In this document: positions 1-6,124 of the stretch, piece after piece
Layout of the letters: each line of letters begins with the position of its first letter
How positions within the stretch are numbered: the first letter of the stretch is position 1
DNA from: Candidatus Omnitrophota bacterium
Lineage (GTDB): Bacteria > Omnitrophota > Gorgyraeia > 2-02-FULL-51-18 > JAGOUK01
Direction of reading: 5' to 3'
DNA length: 14,366 nt
Assembly (NCBI GenBank): GCA_018061225.1
Contig: JAGOUK010000011.1
Coordinates: forward strand, 1-14,366
The notes under the pieces: model-generated
The model's database searches: none
The model's input: the letters and a program-made list of their open reading frames with translations, nothing else
Told to the model about the DNA's origin: nothing
Program-made: the position numbers and the translations under genes

Positions 1-994
1 CAACTGGTCAGACCTTCAGGTCTTCAGTGACGCCAGCATCAACTACCAAGACTTACAGGTCCTCACAGACTCGAGCATCAACTTCTCAGACCTCCAACAG
101 CTGACAGACGCCAGCATCAACTGGTCCGACCTCCAGGTCTTCAGTGACGCCAGCATCAACTACCAAGACTTACAGGTCTTGAGTGACGCCAGCATCAACT
201 ACCAGGATATGCAGGTTCAAACGGATGCCGCGATTAACTGGGCAGACTTTGCCTACATGACTGGCAATGGTATCAACTTCACCAACTTGAACGGTCTCTC
301 GGTGGCTGGAATTAACTGGGACGATACTGCCCGTCAAACGGCCGCAGGTGTCAACTGGGAAGGCCTAGGTGCTCTCGATGGAACCATTGGCTCGGTCAAC
401 ACCAATGTTCTTGCCACTCAAACCAGTGTCGCCAACATCAGCACACAAGTTGATGAAATCAACACCAAGTTCGGCGATACAACCGACACATCAACCAGTG
501 ACACCCTCTTCGGCCGCGTCGGTCAGGCCACGGACACCACGCAGACCAAGACCGTCTTTGGCCGCCTAAACAACATCAAGACCTTCACGCAGGATGCATT
601 CGATAAAATCCAAAAACTGCGCACAGAACTAGGCGTGAATAACCCAGAATTCGAATCCGACGACAAAATCAAGATATCCGTCTACAAGACCATCATTGAG
701 CTCAAGTCCATAGTTGAGCAGATGGCCGCCCAAACCGCTGAGATTGCCGAGAACAAGCTGAACCCTGAAGATCTGACCCGCATGATCGTCAACGCGATTG
801 CGGATCAAGGCACTCGCGAGGGCAAGGCCATCACAGGACTGCTCCAAGATCTGCAAGGCAATGTGCTTGATAAGATCAAGGAAATCGATGTGATCAAGAA
901 GATCACCAAGGATAATCAGAAGATGCTCAAATATCTGGTTGAGAGTTCCGCGGGCGGCGCGCAGGTCGAGACTACCTGGGAAACCGGAGAATAA
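1..994 (+). CDS. C-terminal part of a large tandem-repeat protein (5' end outside window)
   Basis: The frame is open from base 2 with no start codon needed inside the window, so this is the tail (330 residues seen) of a larger protein. The first ~120 residues are about ten tandem copies of a 13-residue unit with consensus S/G-I-N-W/Y/F-x-D-L-Q-x-L-T/S-D-A. The copies grow more degenerate toward the C-terminus. Next comes a Thr/Asp-rich stretch with two FGR[V/L] motifs (TLFGRVG and TVFGRLN), then a long charged helical region likely to form a coiled coil, ending in VETTWETGE. No membrane segment or sorting signal is visible at the C-terminus. Extended repeats plus a coiled-coil end suggest a surface, fibre or adhesin-like protein, but I do not recognise the family and no function is proven. 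The TTG at 179 is only an internal codon. Confidence 0.75.
   Translation, partial: NWSDLQVFSDASINYQDLQVLTDSSINFSDLQQLTDASINWSDLQVFSDASINYQDLQVLSDASINYQDMQVQTDAAINWADFAYMTGNGINFTNLNGLSVAGINWDDTARQTAAGVNWEGLGALDGTIGSVNTNVLATQTSVANISTQVDEINTKFGDTTDTSTSDTLFGRVGQATDTTQTKTVFGRLNNIKTFTQDAFDKIQKLRTELGVNNPEFESDDKIKISVYKTIIELKSIVEQMAAQTAEIAENKLNPEDLTRMIVNAIADQGTREGKAITGLLQDLQGNVLDKIKEIDVIKKITKDNQKMLKYLVESSAGGAQVETTWETGE
2..370 (+). repeat. Tandem 39-bp repeat array (13-residue protein repeats)
   Basis: Units begin at 35, 74, 113, 152, 191, 230, 269, 308 and 347, with a partial unit before 35. Each unit is 39 bp and starts with codons for S/G/A-[I/V]-N. A higher-order period of three units (117 bp) is visible: the block beginning at base 2 recurs nearly unchanged from base 119. 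Units up to about 229 are close copies at DNA level, while those after 230 are diverged, which fits recent expansion on the upstream side. The array continues past the left edge. Confidence 0.9.
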
Positions 995-1049
995 TCTAAC
1001 CGCGCCGGCGCAACCGGTGCGGGTAAGGCGGCGAATTGCCGGTGCTGTA

Positions 1050-1075
1050 CTGGCCAAATCCGCTCGCCCGGCCAG
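1050..1075 (+). other. Weak inverted repeat in the 111-nt gap before the membrane-protein gene
   Basis: CTGGCC at 1050-1055 pairs with GGCCAG at 1070-1075 around a 14-nt loop. No T-tract follows, so it does not look like a standard intrinsic terminator. The rest of the gap 995-1105 is GC-rich and shows no convincing -10/-35 pair. This gap is the only place in the window where a promoter or partial terminator separating the repeat protein from the downstream genes would fit. Confidence 0.25.
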
Positions 1076-1105
1076 GGATGAATGAGGAAAAAGTAAAGCA
1101 CCAAC

Positions 1106-2449
1106 ATGCACCAGACGCAACCGCAGGCAAATACCCGCACAATTATGCAGGCTTCAGCCATGAAGCCGGGGATTGTCATTGCAAGTATTGCCCATAGGCA
1201 ATTGGCCAAGCCGCTATTGCTAGCGATTGGTTTACTGCTTATTGGGCTTTCTGCCTCTGCTCAGGCCGCCGAAAGCCTGATCATGAACCTCAAGACACAA
1301 AATTCCACCAGTGACCCCAAAGAAACACCAGTCGTTCTTTATTTACCGTCAGAATTAGCCAAAGAAGATGTTATCGAATCCGATGGTCTTCAAATCCGAT
1401 ACGATGACAAACGCAGGGCTCTTTATCTTTATGGGAGCGCGACGCTGGCTCCGGAGGAATCTAAGGTTTACAAAGTCGTTGTGCGCGACGTGTGGCGCAT
1501 CCCACAAGCGGATATCGATTACCTTAAAAAGCAAACTAAAAGCCGTGTTGAATACCTCGAATCCACGGATGATTACACCGCAGGCCAGTTGCTCGGGGAT
1601 CAGATTCAAAAGGAATTGACACAAATTGAAGCGGCGCAGTCCGAGGAGATGGAAATTCCTCAAAGAATAGAAGCCAATCGTATAGCCACTGAAAAAATGG
1701 ACCAGATCAAGCGCAAGATCACAGTGATGTCTGACTTTGTGAAGGAAGCCCGATGGCTCAAAGAGGTGAATGATACGACCGAAACGGTAAAGTTGACCGT
1801 CCAGATCAAAAACCCCCTGTCGACGCAGCTCGAGAACCAAGAGGTGATCCGATACCTGCCAAGAGGGGTTTCGCCATCCGATGTCATTGACCCCCAGGGA
1901 TTCGAGATTAAATATGATCCAGAACGGCAAATTTATTACCTATTTAAGCTGGTGACTTTGGAGCCGGGTCAAAGCCTTTCTGCAGTTATCACCTTTAAGA
2001 ATTCCTGGAAAATTCCCATCAAACGCCTTGAGAATTTGGTCGGCACTGCCTCTGATTATAAGGAACGGCTTAAAGGCTCACAGTACGAGGAATCCAGCAA
2101 TAAGATCTTCAACGAACTCGAGCAGCTTGCCAACCAGGTCAAGGAACTCCAGGCCAAGTACGATACGCCCGCGGACATGATCGCCAATTTTAGCCTCAAC
2201 CTAACCCGCTTTAACGCCGTCGAGGATGGCGTCAAAAAGCTTAAGGAGCTGGTGGAAGAAATCGAACACCCGGTACCGCAAAGCTTGCCGTATTACATCA
2301 AGCCCGCCACGCCGGACGTATCAACAACCTGGAAAATCATTTACGGCTTCATAGGCTTTTTGACCATTTTGGGCCTGATGTTCTATGCCCTATGGTGGGG
2401 GCAGTCCAAAGCCCGGCTCAACCGCAAATACGAGACACATAAGGTTTAA
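1106..2449 (+). CDS. Exported single-pass membrane protein with duplicated domain, leading the ATPase genes
   Basis: Unrecognised family, 447 residues. A long N-region and a hydrophobic core (about 35-50) end in ASAQA at 50-54, a good signal-peptidase I site. The exported part holds two copies of one module. Copy A (about 76-133) and copy B (247-304) align without gaps at an offset of 171: both have YLP, a DVI..G..I.YD core, a LxPx-E/G-type turn and end in W-R/K-I-P. Each is followed by a helical, charged stretch. A transmembrane helix at about 410-431 and a basic tail (KARLNRK) give a periplasm-out, tail-in topology. The stop codon is 4 nt before the alpha-subunit start, so the two are probably co-translated and functionally linked. 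Subunit a is missing from this operon, and this protein is a candidate partner for the motor, by position only. Met14 or Met19 (1160) are alternative starts; the ribosome site for 1106 (GAGGA, 1084-1088) is rather distant. Confidence 0.75.
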   Translation: MHQTQPQANTRTIMQASAMKPGIVIASIAHRQLAKPLLLAIGLLLIGLSASAQAAESLIMNLKTQNSTSDPKETPVVLYLPSELAKEDVIESDGLQIRYDDKRRALYLYGSATLAPEESKVYKVVVRDVWRIPQADIDYLKKQTKSRVEYLESTDDYTAGQLLGDQIQKELTQIEAAQSEEMEIPQRIEANRIATEKMDQIKRKITVMSDFVKEARWLKEVNDTTETVKLTVQIKNPLSTQLENQEVIRYLPRGVSPSDVIDPQGFEIKYDPERQIYYLFKLVTLEPGQSLSAVITFKNSWKIPIKRLENLVGTASDYKERLKGSQYEESSNKIFNELEQLANQVKELQAKYDTPADMIANFSLNLTRFNAVEDGVKKLKELVEEIEHPVPQSLPYYIKPATPDVSTTWKIIYGFIGFLTILGLMFYALWWGQSKARLNRKYETHKV

Positions 2450-2453
2450 TTAG
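2441..2453 (+). promoter_or_regulatory. Ribosome site and in-frame stop fixing the alpha-subunit start
   Basis: AAGG at 2441-2444 lies 9 nt before the ATG at 2454. The codon directly upstream in the alpha frame (2451-2453) is TAG. The alpha chain therefore cannot begin earlier, which makes its missing N-terminal segment real and not an annotation error, barring a sequencing frameshift. Confidence 0.7.
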
Positions 2454-3971
2454 ATGTCATTTTTTAAATACAAAGAATTCGGCACCGTCATCAGTAAAAA
2501 GCAGTGCGTTATTGTCGTCGAAGGTCTCGCCAATTGCATTTACGGCCAGCTCGTTGATCTGGGAAAAGGATCCAGGGGCATGGTCATTGGATTCACTGAG
2601 AAAAACGCACAGGTTCTTATCTTGAAGGAAATGGGCGCGATCGGAGCCGGCGACCGCGTTGCCACGACACTTGAGCCCTTCACGACCCCTGTGGGCACGA
2701 ACTTTTTGGGCCGTATCTCTACGTCGCTCGGAGAACCCCGTGATGGGAAGGGCCCCATTAAGGCGGATGATCATTACCCGATCTTCCGTGATTCGCCTCC
2801 GATCATGTCACGTGGTCCGCTGGAGCGGTCTGTGGAAACCGGCGTTAAGATCATCGATTCGATGATCCCTCTCGGATGCGGTCAACGCGAACTGCTCACC
2901 GGCGACCGGATGAGCGGCAAAACAACACTCGGCACCGACACGATCATCAATCAGAAGGGCAAGGACGTTATCTGCATCTATGTGGACATCGGAAAGGCAG
3001 AGATGGCCCTTAAGCGCGTCACCAATCTCTTCCAGCGCCACGGCTGTCTGGACTATACGATCATTATGTCCGCGGGCGCGTCCGCTTCTCAGGGCGAACA
3101 ATATTTGGCTCCCTATGTTGCCTGCTCCCTGGGGGAATACTTCATGTACCGCGGCAAGGACGTGTTCGTTGTATTCGACGACTTTTCGAAGCATGCCTGG
3201 GCTTACCGTGAATTGTCTCTGCTGCTCGGGCGCCCGCCGGGCCGCAACGCGTACCCCGGGGATATTTTTTATCTTCACTCCCAGATGATCGAACGGGCTG
3301 CCCAGCTGGACGAAAAGCGCGGCGGAGGATCGATGACTTTCTTGCCGTTGATGGAGACGCTGGAAGGCGACATCACGAGCTATGTCATCACAAATCTCGT
3401 CTCGATGACGGATGGTCAGATCTGTCTGGACCTCAAGCTATTTGCCCAAGGCTTCAAGCCTTCGCTGGACCTGGGTCTTTCGGTGTCCCGTATCGGAACC
3501 AAGGTGCAGTGGTCGATCATGAAGGCACTCACCAAAACCTATCGTCTGGATTATCTCCAGTACCGAGAACTGGTTGAGAGCACCAAGCTCTCAAGCGACA
3601 TCTCCAAGGCGGTTCAGGATCAACTGAAGTTTGGCGCCATTTTCATTGAGCTCATCACGCAGGATAAAGACGCGCCGGTGCCTCTTGAAGAGCAGGTGTT
3701 TCTCTATTACGCCCACAACAACAAGATGTTGATGCCTTTGTCCATGGATCAGGTCAAAGAGTTTAAACGCGATATCAGTGCCTACCTGCATGAAAATGCC
3801 GGTGAGCTTCTCAAAACGATTCGCGCCGAACGCAAACTCACTGACAAAATTAAGGCCGGCATCGAGTCCAATCTAATCGGATATCTGGCGCGCTTCATCA
3901 AAACTGAAGAACCGGTTCCGGGTCAGCCGGCCGCTCAGCCCGCGGGTGCCGGCGCGAAAGCGGCGTCATAA
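2454..3971 (+). CDS. atpA: F-type ATPase alpha subunit lacking the N-terminal delta-binding helix
   Basis: Non-catalytic nucleotide-binding subunit of the alpha3beta3 hexamer, 505 residues. Seen: Walker A GDRMSGKT at 150-157 (Lys156), Walker B region FDDFSKHAWAYREL, PPGRNAYPGDIFYLHS, the TDGQI motif, and the arginine finger in LGLSVSRIG (Arg346, matching E. coli Arg376). Aligned with remembered E. coli AtpA, Gly10 matches Gly29 and Lys156 matches Lys175. The offset is a constant 19, so the difference is a clean loss of about 19 N-terminal residues. In the family that segment is the helix that binds delta at the crown. The loop before GGGSMT is about 11 residues shorter than in E. coli. The C-terminus ends in a Pro/Ala/Gly tail (about 484-505). 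Neighbours: 4 nt after the membrane protein, 2 nt before epsilon. Confidence 0.95.
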   Translation: MSFFKYKEFGTVISKKQCVIVVEGLANCIYGQLVDLGKGSRGMVIGFTEKNAQVLILKEMGAIGAGDRVATTLEPFTTPVGTNFLGRISTSLGEPRDGKGPIKADDHYPIFRDSPPIMSRGPLERSVETGVKIIDSMIPLGCGQRELLTGDRMSGKTTLGTDTIINQKGKDVICIYVDIGKAEMALKRVTNLFQRHGCLDYTIIMSAGASASQGEQYLAPYVACSLGEYFMYRGKDVFVVFDDFSKHAWAYRELSLLLGRPPGRNAYPGDIFYLHSQMIERAAQLDEKRGGGSMTFLPLMETLEGDITSYVITNLVSMTDGQICLDLKLFAQGFKPSLDLGLSVSRIGTKVQWSIMKALTKTYRLDYLQYRELVESTKLSSDISKAVQDQLKFGAIFIELITQDKDAPVPLEEQVFLYYAHNNKMLMPLSMDQVKEFKRDISAYLHENAGELLKTIRAERKLTDKIKAGIESNLIGYLARFIKTEEPVPGQPAAQPAGAGAKAAS

Positions 3972-3973
3972 CC

Positions 3974-4231
3974 ATGTTTGACTTAATGGTGGTCACACCC
4001 AAAAAAATCCTCTTCAACGACGCGGTTGAAAGGGTTCTGATCGACGGGGATGAGTCTGAATACGAGCTGATGAGCTTTCATTCCAAAACATTAGGGTTGT
4101 TACGCGAGGGCGATATCATCATCAACAACAAGATCGCTATCCCGGTCAGGGCGGGCATCGTCTCTTTTGACGACAATAAATGTCTGATTCTGGCCGAAGA
4201 GGCGGACGCGGGCGATGCGAAGGCCGCTTAA
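3974..4231 (+). CDS. atpC: F-type ATPase epsilon subunit, beta-sandwich domain only
   Basis: Central-stalk subunit that joins gamma to the c ring; 85 residues against about 130-140 in most bacteria. It shows the usual opening of the N-terminal sandwich: hydrophobic strand, V-T-P, LF.D.VERV, then the G-D-E-S-E turn and an AGIVSF strand. The sequence ends after about 75 structured residues with a short Ala/Asp tail. The C-terminal helical hairpin, which in many bacteria blocks ATP hydrolysis, is therefore absent. Short epsilon subunits are known elsewhere (for example in green sulfur bacteria), so this alone is not unique. It begins 2 nt after the alpha stop without a clear ribosome site of its own, which suggests translational coupling. 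Its place directly after alpha is unusual. Confidence 0.85.
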   Translation: MFDLMVVTPKKILFNDAVERVLIDGDESEYELMSFHSKTLGLLREGDIIINNKIAIPVRAGIVSFDDNKCLILAEEADAGDAKAA

Positions 4232-4243
4232 GCGGGTCGACTG

Positions 4244-4459
4244 ATGGACATCCTCATTCTGTTTCTGGTGACAACAGCGGCGATCCTGGGACCCTCAGGA
4301 GTGGTCGCGGTGGTGGGTCATACGACGGTCAAGGCCCTGTCCCGGAACCCGTCTTCGGGTCCGGTGATTCTGATCGGAATGGTGACGCTGCTGATCTTTA
4401 ACCAGTGCCTCATCATTGTTTCTTTGTTGGTCTTTTTTCAGTTGGTCAAACTCTACTAA
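4244..4459 (+). CDS. atpE: F-type ATPase c-like proteolipid lacking the ion-binding carboxylate
   Basis: A 71-residue hairpin of two hydrophobic helices (about 3-25 and 41-67) joined by a polar loop KALSRNP. Arg34-Asn35-Pro36 stands where c subunits have R-Q-P. Counting 18 residues on from the loop proline, as in E. coli Pro43 to Asp61, lands on Gln54 in LLIFNQCLII. No Asp or Glu occurs anywhere except Asp2, so the carboxylate that carries H+ or Na+ is missing. Of the helix-1 GxGxGxG packing motif only Gly16 is clearly kept; later positions are Ser18, Val20 and Ala22. Position, length, loop and hairpin still support a c-subunit origin. Family knowledge says removing this carboxylate abolishes ion transport. 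The inference is a ring kept for structure or for passing on torque, not for pumping. An alternative is a small unrelated hairpin protein. Confidence 0.75.
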   Translation: MDILILFLVTTAAILGPSGVVAVVGHTTVKALSRNPSSGPVILIGMVTLLIFNQCLIIVSLLVFFQLVKLY

Positions 4460-4474
4460 ACGGAGCTATATCCT

Positions 4475-5221
4475 ATGTTAATTATCGGATTCGTCGTCGC
4501 TCAAATTATCATCCTTGGTGTGGTGATCGCGCTGCTCCGCCGGCTGATATTCTCGGACACCAATAGCGCCATTAACCGCTTGACCAAGCTTGATAACATG
4601 AACCGTGAGAAGGAGAAGCTGCTGGCGCGCAAGCTTGAGCAGGCCCAGAAGCAGATCGACGAACAGAAGCAGGTTATTCAGGACGAAGAGCAGCGCATCA
4701 AGGCAGAAGCCCGCCGCGCCGCGAATCAGCTGCACGAGGACATCATCAAAAAGGCCAAGGAAGAAGGGGACGATATCATCCGCAAGGCACAGGCCGCCAG
4801 GGATCAGATCCGCATGGACGCGATGATCGAGGCCGAAGGCAAGATGATCGAGATTTGCTCAGAAATCTTAAACAAGACCTTGGCGGCTGTCGTCCAAGTT
4901 TCGATGAACGAGAAGCTGGTTGAGGAATTCATAGCTGAACTCGACAAGGCCGACCTCTCAAAGATCAACAGCGACGTGAACGAAATTGAGATCATCTCGA
5001 GCATGCCCGTCTCTGTCGCCGATCAGGAGAAGATCAAGAAAACGCTGCAGACCAAGCTCAATCGCCAAGTCCGGCTGTACACCAACGAGGATCCGAAGCT
5101 CTTGGGCGGAATTCTGATGAAGATCGGAACCATGGTCGTTGACGGCAGTTTGGCGGAGCGGGTGAATGAAGCGGCCGCGCAGATGAAGCAGGGTCTGACC
5201 TGGAAATACGCGTCCAAATAA
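4475..5221 (+). CDS. atpF: F-type ATPase b subunit fused to the C-terminal domain of delta
   Basis: Peripheral-stalk subunit, 248 residues. Order: one transmembrane helix (about 2-24), RR.IFSDTN and a long charged coiled coil (about 35-125) typical of b, a b-like end (LVEEFIAEL), then a domain from about 168 to 238 that matches the C-terminal part of delta/OSCP: EKIKKTLQTKL, DPKLLGGI (206-213), KIGTMVVDGSL. The delta N-terminal six-helix domain (about 105 residues in E. coli), which grips the alpha N-termini, is absent; alpha also lacks its matching helix. Fused or elongated b subunits occur in alternate (N-type) ATPases and in mycobacteria, so fusion is not new in itself. A ribosome site CGGAG at 4461-4465 sits 9 nt before the start. 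With no subunit a, what this stalk holds is unclear. Confidence 0.85.
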   Translation: MLIIGFVVAQIIILGVVIALLRRLIFSDTNSAINRLTKLDNMNREKEKLLARKLEQAQKQIDEQKQVIQDEEQRIKAEARRAANQLHEDIIKKAKEEGDDIIRKAQAARDQIRMDAMIEAEGKMIEICSEILNKTLAAVVQVSMNEKLVEEFIAELDKADLSKINSDVNEIEIISSMPVSVADQEKIKKTLQTKLNRQVRLYTNEDPKLLGGILMKIGTMVVDGSLAERVNEAAAQMKQGLTWKYASK

Positions 5222-5242
5222 CGCGGATCAGGACAGTCTAGA

Positions 5243-5247
5243 AAGGA
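5243..5247 (+). promoter_or_regulatory. Ribosome binding site of gamma
   Basis: AAGGA lies 4 nt before the ATG at 5252 and supports that start over the in-frame Met17 further in. The 30-nt gap before gamma is the widest inside the ATPase set. Confidence 0.6.
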
Positions 5248-5251
5248 ACGG

Positions 5252-6109
5252 ATGCCCACACTTCCGGTGATCGCGAACGAACGGTTCGTGACGTCCAACA
5301 TGAAGCAAATCATGGGGACGATGAAGGGCATCGCCATGTCCTCCTTCGTGGAAGTGAAGAAGAAGCGAGAAAAGCGCTTTGACACCTTCACCCAATCCTT
5401 TGAGTCATTCTTCCATCTGGCTGATCACTCAAAGGCCAAAAGTCAATTTGTGCAGCCTGATTCGGCGACGATCTGCGTCGTGGCGGTCACGTCAAACGAG
5501 TCCTTCATGGCCGGCCTCAACAACAAGGTGATCAAGCTGGCGCGTGAAAAGGTCGAGAACCGCCCCTGCCACTTTGTGATCACCGGTCCCCGCATGATCG
5601 GCCGTCTTAAAATGGAAAAGGTGCCGTACACGATTTTTCCAGGATTCAGAGATAAGAACATGCACGACGTCGCCACTCAAATCAAAGATTTTGTGACTCA
5701 AAAGGTCCGGGATAAGGAATTTGGAAAGGTGATCGCGGTCTACGCGGATCCCGTGTCGCTTTCTACACAGGAAATTCGCGCGGTGACTCTCTTGCCGGCG
5801 CATGATGTCTATGCCAAAAACGAAAACCTTAAGATCGACCGGGATGAGCTGTTCTGCCAGGAAACGAATCTTGAGTCCATCATGGAATATCTGTCGGAGA
5901 TTTGGATCATCTATAAATTGATCTCACTCTTCCAGGATAACAAGCTTTCTGAATACGCGGCCCAGGCCATGCAGCTCGACGGCAGTCTTCAGAATCTGGA
6001 GGACCTCGAAAAACGTCTTAAATTGCAATTTGTCAAAACCCGCCGCGAATTGATCGATGCTAGTCTTCGCGAAACGGTCACTGCGATGATGGTCAACACG
6101 CCCGCCTGA
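5252..6109 (+). CDS. atpG: F-type ATPase gamma subunit
   Basis: Rotor shaft of the F1 motor, 285 residues, close to the usual length. The N-terminal helix carries MKQIMGTMKGIAMSSF (17-32), matching the family segment around ITKAMxMVAASK. A Rossmann-like middle region includes TSNESFMAGLNNK, where most gammas read SDRGLCGGLN. The C-terminal helix keeps the family pattern LSEYAAQAMQLDGSLQNLED and then KTRRELIDASLRETV, matching the KARQASITQELTEIV end. Both shaft helices are thus complete, so torque could be made. The changed S-D/E-R-G-L motif is the main oddity and lies in the globular part. It sits between the b-delta fusion and beta. Confidence 0.9.
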   Translation: MPTLPVIANERFVTSNMKQIMGTMKGIAMSSFVEVKKKREKRFDTFTQSFESFFHLADHSKAKSQFVQPDSATICVVAVTSNESFMAGLNNKVIKLAREKVENRPCHFVITGPRMIGRLKMEKVPYTIFPGFRDKNMHDVATQIKDFVTQKVRDKEFGKVIAVYADPVSLSTQEIRAVTLLPAHDVYAKNENLKIDRDELFCQETNLESIMEYLSEIWIIYKLISLFQDNKLSEYAAQAMQLDGSLQNLEDLEKRLKLQFVKTRRELIDASLRETVTAMMVNTPA

Positions 6110-6110
6110 T

Positions 6111-6115
6111 AAGGA
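6111..6115 (+). promoter_or_regulatory. Ribosome binding site of beta
   Basis: AAGGA is placed 9 nt before the ATG at 6125. It favours the long start over Met20 (6182), which has no ribosome site, so the roughly 18-residue N-terminal extension of beta is probably real. Confidence 0.65.
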
Positions 6116-6124
6116 CTTTATAAC

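Noticed and set aside
1..370. The 39-bp tandem repeats as a CRISPR array
   Set aside because: There are no unique spacers, the units are contiguous, and the array is an open coding frame with a regular protein pattern.
629..1120. Reverse-strand ORF of 163 codons under the repeat protein and the intergenic gap
   Set aside because: It lies antisense to a clear coding frame, has no family motif and looks like a shadow ORF; the same holds for the other minus-strand ORFs, such as those under gspE (8419-9366) and gspL (12910-13650).
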